NCBI GenBank assembly: GCA_018105865.1
Contig: CM030870.1
Span: 188,501 to 252,500, forward strand
Direction of reading: 5' to 3'
Length of the DNA stretch: 64,000 nt
From: Metaphire vulgaris
Taxonomy: Eukaryota > Annelida > Clitellata > Crassiclitellata > Megascolecidae
The position numbers and the translations under genes are program-made. Positions within the stretch are counted from its first letter, which is position 1, and every line of letters begins with the position of its first letter. Positions 12,276-33,606 of the stretch are shown piece after piece. The notes beneath the pieces were generated by a model that was not told the DNA's origin, did no database searches, and saw nothing but the letters and a program-made list of their open reading frames with translations.

Positions 12276-14070
12276 TAGGGGGGTTAATCGTGCGAAGCGT
12301 CCAAGTATCGATGAAGAGGTCCTAGAGACCGAGGACAAATCGATCACCAGCTAGCCCTTACGGGGGCGAAAGGAGAGGCAGCTCTGATGAGTAGAAGACC
12401 TCTCGGTTGGTATAGCCTCTCGTACGAAAGCTCGCCGCAGTACCTCCTCGTGGTACCCCCCGGAAAACTGCCCAAGAGCAGGCTAAACTCTGCGGTGAGC
12501 GCTTAGACAGAGAGATGGTGTCTCCAGAAAAACACCGCAGGGAAGGAACTGGGAACCCACCCTGACTAACATCCCTAGTGCAAATGTATCCAGTAAAAGA
12601 GAAATCAGCGAACGACGTTAACGGAGCCACTGACTTAGTTGGTGGAGACGCGTCCGGCAGTGGGAGTAACAGGGCTTCCAAGGTCGTCAACAAGCGAAAC
12701 CCTGTGGAAAACAGAAAAGCTAAAAATTGGAACGTGGAATATTAGAAGTATGTTACGACCTGGGAAGCTAGCAAATATCATACAGGAAATGAGAAAGGCG
12801 CGATTGGACATATTGGGCTTGGCAGAGGTGAGATGGAAAGAAGGAGGTGAGTTCACCAGTAATATAACAGATGAGGAGACGGAGGAGATCAGGGTTATTT
12901 ATGCGGGAGGAAAAGAGAGGCAGAGAGGGTGGCATTACTCCTAAAGAAGGAATTGAGCAGAAACATAACAAACATAGAGAGATTTGAAGACAGAGTGATA
13001 ATGGTGACAATAGAAGCGGAGCCCAGTAAATCTGACAATTATACAGGTATATATGCCAACAACAACACATACTGAAGAAGAAGTGGATGAAATTTATGAA
13101 TATCTAGAGGAGAAAATCGAGAGGATAAGAGCTACAAATTTCTGTGTTTTGATGGGGATTGGAATGCAGTAGTGGGAAAAGAGAAGGAAATGTGGTGGGA
13201 GAGTATGGGATGGGGTTAGAAATGAAAGAGGAGAAAAACTAATTGAATTCTGCAAGTTAAGAAACATGATGATAGCAAACACTTGGTTTAAAAACGAAAA
13301 GAGAAGAATATATACATGGAAGATGCCTGGAGACATAGCAAGATACCAAATAGACTACATTATGGTAAATGGACGATATAGAAACTGTGTAAAAATGCGA
13401 GAGCTTACCCAGGAGCAGATGCAGACACAGATCACAACTTGGTAGTAATGAAGGTGAGAATACAACTGAAATATATAAACAAGAGAAAACAATTAAATAT
13501 ACAATGGGATAGAGATAAAATCAAAGAAAAGGCAACAGAAATTGGGGGAAGATTGAAAAACAAGTGACGACAACAAACACAGGAGAGACAACGGAAGAAA
13601 GATGGGGAAAACTAAAATCTGTGGTAGTAAGAGAACTAGAGCAAGAAGTAGGAAGGAAGAAAAGAAGGAAAGCTAAAAAGCCATGGGTGACAAATGAAAT
13701 GATAGAAGACATGGAGCAGAGAAGAAAATGGAAGAAGCAGAACACAGAATATGCAAAAAGAATATAGGAGACTAAATAACCAGCTGCGAAGATCAACAGA
13801 AAGGCGAAAGAGAAATGGTGGGAGAATAAATGTCAAGAAATAGAAAAGTTACAAGGACAAGGGAAACAGGATCAAGTATATAAGGAAGTAAAAGATTTAA
13901 CAAAGAAAGAAGGTATGCAAGGGAGCAGGGCGGGTATTAAAGACAAACAAGGAAATACACTCACAACCCAACGAGAAGTGGAAGAGAGATGGAAAGAATA
14001 TATAGAAGAATTATACCTGAAAGACAGCAAACCAACGGAACTCAATATAGAGGAACAGCAAACAGTTGGA
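12276..14070 (+). mobile_element. Same LINE, inverted 5' part: 5'UTR and APE-type endonuclease
   Basis: The + strand carries a roughly 360-bp 5'UTR-like stretch and then an endonuclease/exonuclease/phosphatase domain: KLKIGTWNIRSM, KARLDILGLAEVRW, then a frame-broken remainder, and the linker REVEERWKEYIEELYLKDSK ending at 14070. The linker stops where the RT part at 10778-12275 begins, so the two parts form one element with its 5' portion inverted. Several frameshifts and stops occur (for example at 12944). Confidence 0.85.
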
Positions 14071-14082
14071 AACCTTTTATGT
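14071..14082. repeat. Right 12-bp target-site duplication of the LINE
   Basis: AACCTTTTATGT, a perfect copy of 10766-10777. Confidence 0.85.
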
Positions 14083-14306
14083 ATCGATTATAATTATCCA
14101 ACTTACAATGATTCTTTCCTTTAATTATTCAATTATAAATTATATGAAGCGTATTCGATTCCCTCCTTGGATGTCACCTAGCGCAAACGCATGTCTTGAG
14201 TTGACAAATATGGCGTCCACGGTGGTTTTAACCTACAGGCTCAGGCGTCCTCCTAAGTTATTATCGAGTCTATGCCTCTATGGTGGTTAATGGTTATAGG
14301 CTTATA

Positions 14307-14402
14307 GCATTCCAATGTTGCCACTGCTCCTTTTACTGAAAGCGGCGTTTCATAGCGTTTTGTTGCCACTGCTCATTTAAGTGAAAACTGTGTTTCATAG
14401 CC
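14307..14402. repeat. Imperfect ~48-bp tandem duplication
   Basis: Two adjacent copies share GTTGCCACTGCTC, GTGAAA/CTGAAA and GTTTCATAGC. It lies in the inserted DNA right of the LINE. Confidence 0.6.
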
Positions 14403-15549
14403 TAGGCCATAGCCAATTTGAGCACGTGTTAAAGTAAATTTTGTTAAATGATTTTCTTGAAACTGTCAGCTCTGGGCACATAGACATATGCTGGATTCAT
14501 ATATGTGTGTGAGTTTATATGGCGTCGACGTATAAAAGGTCAACCTTTCACTGCAATTCTTGCAGATATCGCTTAATTATGGCCATTCGTTTAAATAGTT
14601 TAACAGCTAATATCAAGTTTTGTAACTATTAGTAAACTTGTCAGTTACTACTGATTAAAATTCATTTAAATATTTGTTTTCTTCTAGACTTCTACTGTAT
14701 ATACTTTATTTCTAAAATTACAAGTGGCATCATAGGCAGCATACCGAAGATGCTATATATTTCAAGAGGCAACGATAAGATAGGGAGTGCATTAAGGTAA
14801 GGTCAGATAAAATCTCGTAAACTTCTACAGCGCCCCGGAAAGCAGCACAGCAGTAGCTGCTTATTCTTATGCGCTTAATCTTTCTTGAAATAGCTATAGC
14901 CAGGGTGGTTTGTCGGCCGGGAAAAATTGATGTATCATTATTTTGCTTGTCCGTATATTTTTCTTAAGGTTTTAAAATTCGGTGAGTATAAAACCGCGAA
15001 TACGGATGACCTTGTTTTTTCTTGTGAATTTATTTTTCCGGCAAGTTTCTAAGAAATCTACAGAAAAACACTGAGAATGACGTTTTTATTTGCCTGCCAG
15101 CTTTCTTTTCTGGCAAGGTTCATTAAAATTTGTCGGGCAAACACTAAGATTTAACTTTCTTCCTCTCATTTCTTGTTTCTTAACTTTGCTTCCACCACCA
15201 AATTCCTATAATTTTTTCATCCCTCCCCACCAAGAATTCCTGGAACCGCTCTTGTCCGGCTACTTCATTTGTGACCACCTGATCTCGCTTTCTGTTGTAC
15301 AACGATGGCATTAGTTTTATTTGAACTGGAATAATTGAATTTTCCTCAAAGTTTTTATTGAGAAATGATAAACATTTCCTGCGTTTATGCCATCAACTAT
15401 CTTTATTCTCTTCAAATTTACTCTCATAACACCTTGTGTTCATAACTGCTTTGCGCTTGTCATGCTGAGGTTATATATATGTCCTGCAGGCTGTCCTTTG
15501 ATCCTTTATATTTATTTGTATATCATTTGGTCAAAAACTGTTTTGGCCA

Positions 15550-15860
15550 GTGACACGTACTATGGGCCAGAACTTGGCCTTTCAGGAAAGAAGACGCAGC
15601 TGACTAGAAGCATTCAAAATGTGGAGTTGGCAAATGATGGAAAAAATCAGCTGGGCGGAAATGATATCCAATGAAGAGGATAGAAAATAAAAAGCCTAAT
15701 AATTAAGCACAATTCGTACTAGGATGGGTCATGTCCTAGCTGAGAGATGAAATTTAGGCCTACGTTCCTGCTAAGAGAAGTAGGTCTACTAGAGGGAAGA
15801 TGGAAGGGCGACCAGGGATTTTGGAGGAGATGTTCGACCCTGCAACGCTGGAGTTTGTAG
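15550..15860 (+). mobile_element. Decayed LINE fragment (RT C-terminal tail)
   Basis: Broken + strand frames recall the C-terminal tail of RTE-like LINE proteins: AFKMWSWQMMEKISWAEMIS, RMGHVL, and EGKMEGRPG. Several stops and indels. It lies between the split MITE and CUL2. Confidence 0.6.
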
Positions 15861-16162
15861 AACTTGAACAGAGCACCTGAAGAAGATTATTTTTACTCCG
15901 ATTCCTGTGATTTAGCGTCACATAATCGCTAGGTGGCAGGCCGAAATTCGATTAAGGTCATTTATGCTCTAGGAGGAGTATTTCTGTTCCTTGTTTTGTT
16001 TTCTGTTCCATAAATACTTTTAACCTAATGACTATTCATTGAGAAATAAATTCCCGTAAAATTTCGCTCGTATTTTTTTTGACGAAGTTTGCAGTTTACG
16101 AGAAAACAATTATTTACAGGAATTATCTAAAGGAGACATGTAAATCGCCCGTTGAATTCGTC

Positions 16163-16416
16163 GGGTAATAATAATCCGCTGAGCTGAGCTGATCCGCTAA
16201 TCTCAGTTTGATATAGACGTTTAGTGGTTCGATCAGCGGCTACAGTGCTGAGATCTGCATCTATAGAGGGGTGCTGGGGCCAGATGACCGCCTATACAAC
16301 TTTTTTATGTGCTATCCCTTTCATCTCCGCCGATCTGCCCCCAACATAGCTCTATAGCCGCTGATCCGACCACTAAACGTCTACATCAAACTGAGGCCAG
16401 CGGATTATTATTACCC
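16163..16416. mobile_element. 254-bp MITE with long terminal inverted repeats and 9-bp target duplication
   Basis: The ends GGGTAATAATAATCCGCT and AGCGGATTATTATTACCC are perfect inverses. The inverted repeat continues imperfectly for about 75 bp (CAGTTTGATATAGACGTTTAGTGG against CCACTAAACGTCTACATCAAACTG). Flanks gaattcgtc at 16154-16162 and 16417-16425 are identical. A 9-bp duplication points to a Mutator- or Merlin-type family rather than hAT. There is no coding capacity. Confidence 0.85.
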
Positions 16417-16991
16417 GAATTCGTCCATTTATGATGATGATGATGATTGTAATCACGTTTTAAGGATTCTGTTTTGGATTGGTTTTTGTGAGCGAGTGTT
16501 TGCAAATGGTTAAACTTCGATTTTATTTACAATAAATAAGTGAGATCGCTGTAACTATATAAGGCGTATGGAAAGCGCTTTCCAAGGTACTGAATTGTAT
16601 CATGGAGGTTAGCCTGAAGTAGCACAACGAAACTAAGATGTCAGTATGCATTTGTATAGCACCAGCTTTTCACAAAGTCATCAATAGGTGGTGCTCAAAA
16701 CCCACCTGCAAAAATTGCTGTTTAGACCAAAGATCCTCATAGAATTACACAAAACCACCAAATCATTTAAAACAACCAGTTTTTATAGTGTTATCTTGCA
16801 ACTGAGTATGGTGCAATAACCCTAACATTCACTGTGCTTTGAAATTGTTGCAGAATTTATTGCAAAGGAATTGAGAAAACATTCTCCAGAGTGCAAGGCC
16901 TGAGAAATTGGTGTCACTAGTTGAGTTATTTATATGGAACATTTGTTAATGGTTCAGTTAAATGCTTCAATTTCAGATGTTTGTGTCAACC

Positions 16992-27403
<10,412 letters not shown>

Positions 27404-27475
27404 AGCCAGAGCCCTAGACGACACTGCTCGCCTGACAGAGAACTTTCGGTGACGTAAGATTCAAATAAGCTTTTA

Positions 27476-27481
27476 AATAAA
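27476..27481 (+). promoter_or_regulatory. Candidate polyadenylation signal of CUL2
   Basis: AATAAA lies 73 bp after the CUL2 stop codon. Confidence 0.55.
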
Positions 27482-27527
27482 CGTTCTCTTGCATTTCCTT
27501 GATTTCAGAGAGATGTAAGACATGGAC

Positions 27528-27710
27528 TCAACACCCACAATATTTCCCAAAAATCAATGCATATCGAGAATCTAATTGCAGACATTGAATGTCGGGGCCA
27601 ATTGGTACAAAAATAAAGTTGATCCAATAAAAAATGTTGCACAAATAAAACACCTGATCTGAAAAATCGGTGAAATCTAACCAATGATTTTTTTATTGCG
27701 TTCAGATTGG
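27528..27710. repeat. Direct repeat, copy 1 (~183 bp)
   Basis: Nearly the same as 28874-29058. Shared landmarks are CAACACCCACAATATTTCCC, TGCATATCGAGAATCTAATT, AAAAATAAAGTTGATCCAA and AAATCTAACCAATGATT. It lies just behind CUL2. Confidence 0.85.
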
Positions 27711-28873
27711 TGAGTGGTGACTGGTGAGTGTCGCCCTCTGGGAGTCTAGACTCCTTGGTCGCTTCCCTTTGGGGGTGGTGCTAGCGACATCTGGGGGCCG
27801 GTGGCGGCTGTGAGCTCAAAAGACTGCAAAATGGAGGGCCGGGCGGAGGAGGCGGGCTTATCTTGAATCCTTCATTCGATAGTCGTCCGGGGGCAGTTAA
27901 CCCAGACCAGATTATCAATATGCCATCTGTTAACCATCAGTCGGAACTCAGAGCCAATTGTTTCGATCTGACTTCGTCGGCATCTCTTCCTAAAGATGAA
28001 TCGATCAGGTCGATGATCTTATCTGACGTGTAATAAATTACTCAGATGCATTATTCTTTGAATGTTAGTTAACACCCTCTGAAACCTACTAGTCTAATAA
28101 GCTAACTATAGTGATGCGTTTAAAATGTTTCAAATTGGAGTCTTTCAGATATGAAACGCACGTCAATCAAGAAGAGATGGAATGACAGTGGATGGGGCTG
28201 TCAGTTTGATTTTAAAATTCTAATGTTGTAGAGTCTTCAAATTTCAGTTTAGTCATTAATGATACAGTTATATAACAGCTTAAATAGGATATCGTTACAT
28301 TGTCCATATTTGACTCAAATAATAAATAAAATATCGAAAAGTGACAAATGTCGAAACGTTGGCTGCATTTGATTTATTTCAGTATAAGTCCGCTGAACAG
28401 CTGTAATGCCATTGTTTGAAATCAACTTTGATCTCGAGGTGGTCATGAAACCAAAGGCTTTAATACATCAAATTTGGTTCAGCATTTGAGAAAATCTTTT
28501 AAAAGACAGACAGACAGACAGACAGAGTTTGTACAAAAGTCAGCCAGACACTTCTAGACTACCAGTGTTTAATGAATGAATACTTTCATAATCCAATTTC
28601 AGCGCCCAGTGATTACAACGTGAATATAGACATCTAAAATTTGATATAATAAGACAGCTAATGGCAAAACATATTCATTAATGATTAAACACACATTCTG
28701 CATTGAGTCTCTTTGGTCACGGACACCATTGAAAACATACTTGTACATTTTTTTATGGTATATTATGTGTATGATCTTTAAAAATCGATTTCAGATTTTG
28801 TTGCAATTATGAGTTGTTTTCTGAGACACGGAACATTTTAGTAAGAAGACTGCAAAATTAAAACGTCAACTGA

Positions 28874-29058
28874 ATCAACACCCACAATATTTCCCAAAAA
28901 TCAATGCATATCGAGAATCTAATTGCAGACATTGAATGTTCTTCAATTGGTACAAAAATAAAGTTGATCCAAGAAAAAAATGTTGCACAAATAAAACACC
29001 TGACATCGCAAAAAATCTTGAAATCTAACCAATGATTAATTTATTTCGTTCAGATTGG
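28874..29058. repeat. Direct repeat, copy 2 (~185 bp)
   Basis: Second copy of the unit at 27528-27710, same orientation, about 1.35 kb apart, with small differences such as TGTTCTTCAATTGG instead of TGTCGGGGCCAATTGG. Confidence 0.85.
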
Positions 29059-29930
29059 GGGGGCGGTACCCTGTTCAGGCTGGAACCTTTCATGAGATAT
29101 GTGCAAAACCGTTGAGAAATTGTTTTGTGTTTAGGCAGCATGATGAAGACGGTACATGAATGAATATGGGAAGAACTCTTTGACAACTTTTTTGCTCTAC
29201 TTTTTCGCCCAATGATGTTGTTGTGCCCTCCTATTCCAGAACTTTGGCTACACCAATATCATTATTGTTTCCACATAATGGTCGTTGCTTCAATTAAAAG
29301 ATAAAAATGTTTATGTTTTGTAGCTTGGCGTGTAATGTATTTTATTACCTTTGCAGCTGTCGGTGCAGATGGCTCAGAAACACACACACAAGGTCATTCA
29401 CATCACGAGGTCATTCGATAGATGCTGAGAGAGCTGACATTATTGAATTCATGGAAACTTCAGACTCTAGTACGGCTAAGCACAAGTTGTACATGAACCA
29501 ACGGACATTTGTGAAGTTCATGAAAACTTAGCAGCAGTGTATTTGTTGTCGAATTGTCAAGTGACGCACTGGTTTAGCAGTTTGTAATGCTTATTAATGA
29601 CTTTATACTGTATATGCTGTAGTTTTGAAGATTTGAAATGGACTCAAATGTGTTTGCATTATGGTGCTGGATTAATTATTTGTTTTTTTTTTATTACCAG
29701 GTAGCAACTCTGTTCTGTACGTCTAATAGCTAAATTTATACGTTTACCACAAATGAACTGTCAATTGTGTAAAGGACATGAATAGCCCGACTTTTTTGTT
29801 TTTTAAGGCATTCTGTTATCAAAACATGAATTAAAGTAAGAGACTGAAACTATATTAAAAGGAGCAAATCAATTCAAGTTTTTAAAATAGTTTTAAAAGT
29901 TCTTTGAATAGAGAGCGCCCTTGTATAACC
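29059..29930. other. Spacer, no gene recognised
   Basis: AT-rich. The short open frame 29307-29531 has a possible acceptor near 29357 but no recognised family. Confidence 0.4.
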
Positions 29931-29932
29931 TT

Positions 29933-30170
29933 TTCTATTTTTAGTTCAGACCACGCCTTTTTCTATTTTAAGATTTGACAATCTATTTTTAGATACGACC
30001 ACGCACTACACCCACGCATTTTACAGCTTTTTTTCTGTTCCGCCTACGCCTTTTCTTTTTTTAGCTCCGCCCACGCATTTTTCTATTTATAGTTTTGACG
30101 TCACCTTTTCTATTTTTAGTTTTGACGACACCTCTTCTATTTTTAGTTTCGACCGCGACACCTTTCTTTT
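29933..30170. repeat. Degenerate ~30-bp tandem array
   Basis: Repeated pattern TTTTCTATTTTTAGTTT(T/C)GACC(A/G)C, with about eight diverged units containing CCACGCC/CCACGCA boxes. Confidence 0.7.
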
Positions 30171-30687
30171 TTATTAGCTAATAAAGCCCTCAATTTTTCG
30201 GTTCTAGCTGTTCAGTTAGGCCTATGTTCAATAGTATTCTTGATATTGATATAGGTCTACATGCATGAAAATATAGATATTTGATTCTTCGTTGACTTGC
30301 GTCATGGATCGAGACTTCAGTTGGTCAGACGGGTCTCCGGTCATTTTGGTTTCCATTGCCATCTCTTCTCGATTTCAGTTTTTTTCCTTTCTATGCGCAT
30401 AAACAATATTCGAGACATCGCCTATATAGGCCTATAGACATGGGCGTAAAACCCGGGGACGGTCCCCCGAATAATTAGTTGGCGGGGACAGAGTATCAAT
30501 TATCCCCCAATGTTTTGGCCTATATGGTAAAAAATTCTATCTGCCCTAGTGTCAATGGCCAGCAACATCCACATTCTCTCATTTCGGATGACCTTTCAAC
30601 GACGACAGTTGAAACCTTCAAACGGCGCCCACAGCTGAGCGTCGGAGCCTAATATCTAGCGAATGTCTTTCCAAGAAGAAGAGATAT

Positions 30688-30955
30688 TCAATCCTCTGAA
30701 CAGATTTAGAAATGTAAACAAGCATTCGACGCAAACAGTCAACACCGATTCCCATTCGCGATTAGATTCGAACGCAATATTTTCCAAAATATCGCCTCAG
30801 TCAACCTCCTCTTCAGTCTGATTTCAATCCACTGAACAGATTTAGAATGTAAACAAGCATTCTCCACTGGCATTCTTGTGCTCTTCCCATCAGCGATTAG
30901 ATTCTCCACCCAATATTGACAAAAGATCGCCTTAGTCGACCTCTCTTCCGTCAGA
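30688..30955. repeat. ~132-bp tandem duplication
   Basis: The copies at 30688-30820 and 30825-30955 share CTGAACAGATTTAGAAATG/AATG, GTAAACAAGCATTC, GCGATTAGATTC, CAATATT and ATCGCCT(C/T)AGTC. Confidence 0.8.
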
Positions 30956-30990
30956 GGGTGGAGGGGTGCTGACGGCAGACGGCTTGACGT

Positions 30991-31050
30991 CTCAACCGCC
31001 GTCTCGGCTCAACCGTCTCGCCGAGACGGAGACATTGGTTGAGACGGCGG
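30991..31050. repeat. Short GC-rich inverted repeat
   Basis: AACCGCCGTCTC and GAGACGGCGG form a stem, with an inner CCGTCTCG/CGAGACGG pair. It could fold as a hairpin. Function unknown. Confidence 0.6.
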
Positions 31051-31775
31051 CCAAAAATCCTCCATGTGCGTACAACAAACAGTCTCAAAGGCCCAACACA
31101 CCTTTCCGTCACAGAGTTAAATATTCATGATGAACTGGGCACACACGATATCATAATAATACAATATTTTCAGCAGTGGTCACTAGGTGGAGTGATGACG
31201 TCATTCAAGGAAGTGATTCGATCCTGATGACATTTGTTGACAGAGGAGGAGTAAAATATTGCAAAGAAATTTGATGACGTAATATATGGATGACCCCCAC
31301 ACAACACACCATTTACGGCCAGTTGGCGTTGAGCGAACGGGTTCAATGACCGTCTGCGTCGAAATGAGATTCGAAGACTTTTTTCTACGAAGTGACTCTT
31401 TTGCAAAAGAGAAACAGAGAATGTTATGACTGGCAGTGCTTTATCCAGACCCCAGGCCTTAGGGCGGGGTGGAGGGGGAGAGAAATTGACTTGGCTGGAG
31501 GGGAAGAGACACAGTTCAACGCAAAATTTGTGTCAGCTGTGCAGAGAATTCTTTTTCTTGGGGAGGGGGGGAGAATCCCCCTTAACAGCAGCCCTGAATA
31601 AAACGCTGACGATTGGAGTTCAACTGATGTTCCTTTGACTCCTGAATCCATTGTAAGCACACATTTCAACAAAACAACATTTGACGGATGAAATGAAATT
31701 TTGACAGATCACAGATAGGCTACAATTCTGGCGACAAGTGCGAAGGAGGGGGTGGATATAACCCCCACGTGCACT

Positions 31776-31902
31776 CAGTGGCGGCTCCGCCAAGTTCTGT
31801 GCCCCCAGTTGGGACCCACTTAATGCTACATGCATTTAAACAACAAAGGTTGGTGGAGTTACCCCAACGGCCCCCACTTGCCAAATCCTAGAGCCGCCAC
31901 TG
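31776..31902. mobile_element. 127-bp hAT-like MITE
   Basis: Ends CAGTGGCGGCTC and GAGCCGCCACTG are perfect inverses. Flanks cgtgcact (31768-31775) and cgtgcacc (31903-31910) fit an 8-bp target duplication with one change. Confidence 0.8.
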
Positions 31903-32253
31903 CGTGCACCCCCTCCTTGACCACGATCCTGATCGACAGTGGGGTTGATATTCGTTGTTAAGAACTTTCGTGAAATTGACAAACGACGTTAGGCTAGACA
32001 TCGTTAAATCGCTACACGAAAAGTAACAACACGGAAGTCAAATGCAGAGAATTCGAGTTCAAAAGGTCAAATCACAGGTCGCATCTGAGGTCACGTCGAC
32101 TGAGAGAGAGAGATTCCAATGCAGTTGAATTCCGAGTCATTTTCATACAAAAATTCAAAGAGGACAGTTTCACACAAAAGCAGACTCATGACCGACTGCG
32201 TGCTTAGCAAAGGAATAGGCTTTTGAGATGATTGCATACGCCGCCTGCCTATG

Positions 32254-32620
32254 GTGGTCCTGTGCGTCTGTCCCAATGGTCCTGTGCGTCTGTCCCAATG
32301 GTCCTGTGCGTCTGTCCCAATGACCCTCTGCGTCTGCCCCAATGGTCCTGTGCGTCTGCCCCAATGGTCCTCTGCGTCTGTCCCAATGGTGCGTCTGCCC
32401 CAATGGTCCTGTGCGTCTGTCCCAATGACCCTCTGCGTCTGTCCCAATGGTCCTGTGCGTCTGTCCCAATGACCCTCTGCGTCTGTCCCAATGGTCCTGT
32501 GCGTCTGTCCCATTGTGGTCCTGTGCGTCTGTCCCAATTCTTTGATGGTATAATGTCCCATCTGCGTCTGCCCCAATGGTCCTGTGCGTCTGTCCCAATG
32601 ACCCTGTGCATCGCAGCTAA
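32254..32620. repeat. 22-bp minisatellite
   Basis: About 16 units of a 22-bp motif, variants TCCTGTGCGTCTGTCCCAATGG and ACCCTCTGCGTCTG(T/C)CCCAATG. Two breaks in register occur (near 32390 and 32540). Because the unit lacks stops, several frames on both strands are open for over 100 codons. No start context or conservation supports a gene. Confidence 0.9.
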
Positions 32621-32758
32621 TTGTCCTTTTCTTTGATTCATAATTATCTGGAGCTCTTAGTTCTTCGATGCGCCGTGGTTTAGAAAATTGAGGAAAATTG
32701 CAGCGAGACTGAGGTTGAGAGCAACGAGAACGAGGATCAGTTGGTTATCCGTGCACCA

Positions 32759-32820
32759 AGCCTACAACAACAACGACAACAACAAAAACAACAACAACAA
32801 CAACAACAATAACAACAACA
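32759..32820. repeat. (CAA)n microsatellite
   Basis: CAACAA run with AAC/AAT interruptions. Confidence 0.9.
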
Positions 32821-32837
32821 GTCAAAGGACGTCTTAG

Positions 32838-33215
32838 GGTTAGGGTACAGGACATTCCCCACTGAACATAATCCCCCCGGACATTATCCCTCTGGTACAC
32901 CCTTTGAAATGACACTGCCGGACATAATCCCCCTTTGTTTACCCTATGGGCTTTGACGAAAAGCAGGGTATTGCACCCCTATGGGGTCATATAATCATTA
33001 CCCACACCATAAACCAGACACGAAACACTAACCCTAAACGATACTGACGGCAGCCATGGCATCAGATAACCGATAAGTACCTTTTTAAAATTAAGATCTA
33101 TGATATTGATTTACATTGTTCATTACTTCTTTGCCGGGGGATGTTCGGGGGATAATGTTCGGGGGATAATTTCCGGGGGAAGAATGTCCGCGCCCCCTTA
33201 GGCTAAGTGTACAGC
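32838..33215. mobile_element. Inverted-repeat element, MITE-like
   Basis: The left arm, GGACATTCCCC followed by AACATAATCCCCCCGGACATTATCCC, is mirrored on the right by GGGGGATGTTCGGGGGATAATGTT and GGGGGAAGAATGTCC. Flanking stretches cttagggttagggtacag and cttaggctaagtgtacag look alike as direct repeats. Family unknown. Confidence 0.5.
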
Positions 33216-33237
33216 TACCTTTTGATGCCTTTGTCCT

Positions 33238-33266
33238 CCTCCTCCTCCTCCTCCTCCTCCTCCTCT
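33238..33266. repeat. (CTC)n microsatellite
   Basis: CTCCTC run. Confidence 0.9.
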
Positions 33267-33445
33267 CATCCTCCGAATCCTTCGCTCTGATTCATCAGAG
33301 ATGATCTTTTTCTATTCTTGAACATTCTCTTCCGACGGAATTGACGTTCCATTAATAAGCAGATCTTTGCAGAGAGATAAACAGAGGCGCTATATAACTT
33401 ATCAAAAGCTGACTTAGTTACTGCATAACTTGTAAAATAAGAAAC

Positions 33446-33447
<2 letters not shown>

Positions 33448-33514
<67 letters not shown>
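33448..33514. repeat. (GA)n microsatellite
   Basis: GA run just left of the last junctophilin exon seen. Confidence 0.95.
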
Positions 33515-33517
<3 letters not shown>

Positions 33518-33606
33518 TAAAATTCTCACCGTAACGTCTGCCAATCGGATGACTAGCTTTCCTCCCCTACCCTCCTCCTCCTCCTGCCCCTCCCTCTCTC
33601 TCCTCC

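Larger units (their letters stand above)
10577..14303. mobile_element. Inverted-repeat (foldback-type) element carrying the LINE
   Basis: The left arm (about 10577-10765) and the reverse complement of the right arm (about 14083-14303) share similar blocks in the same order: TATAACCATTAAC, an AGGAGG(G/A)CGCCT block, GCCATATT, then ACTCAA(A/G)ACAT. The LINE insertion (10778-14070) lies between the arms. Exact ends and target duplication could not be fixed. It is probably a second non-autonomous DNA transposon inside the split MITE. Confidence 0.5.
10474..15254. mobile_element. hAT-like MITE split by a ~4.5-kb insertion
   Basis: The left part (10474 to about 10540) begins CAGTGGCGGTTCCACCA and matches the left end of the intact copy at 42774-43219. 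The right part (about 15010-15254) matches the right half of that copy, including the stretches around AATCTACAGAAAAA and TTCTGGCAAGGTT, and ends in a TGGAACCGC terminus. Flanks are tccagcta (10466-10473) and tccggcta (15255-15262), 7 of 8 bases equal, as expected for an old hAT 8-bp target duplication. Everything between the two parts is inserted DNA. Confidence 0.7.

Noticed and set aside
10783..14070. Two independent LINE insertions in opposite directions
   Set aside because: Complementary content of the halves and a single pair of 12-bp duplications outside both fit one twin-primed insertion better.
29307..29531. 74-codon frame with possible acceptor and terminal stop
   Set aside because: No recognisable family, no partner exon, and a CACACA run inside. 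Kept only as a remote possibility.
32249..32641. Long repeat-protein frames over the 22-bp minisatellite; also considered as a CRISPR-like array
   Set aside because: No spacers of unique sequence, unit tandem without gaps, eukaryotic context. Open frames follow from the stop-free unit.
32836..32850. Telomere-like TTAGGG motif
   Set aside because: Only two units, part of the flank of an inverted-repeat element.
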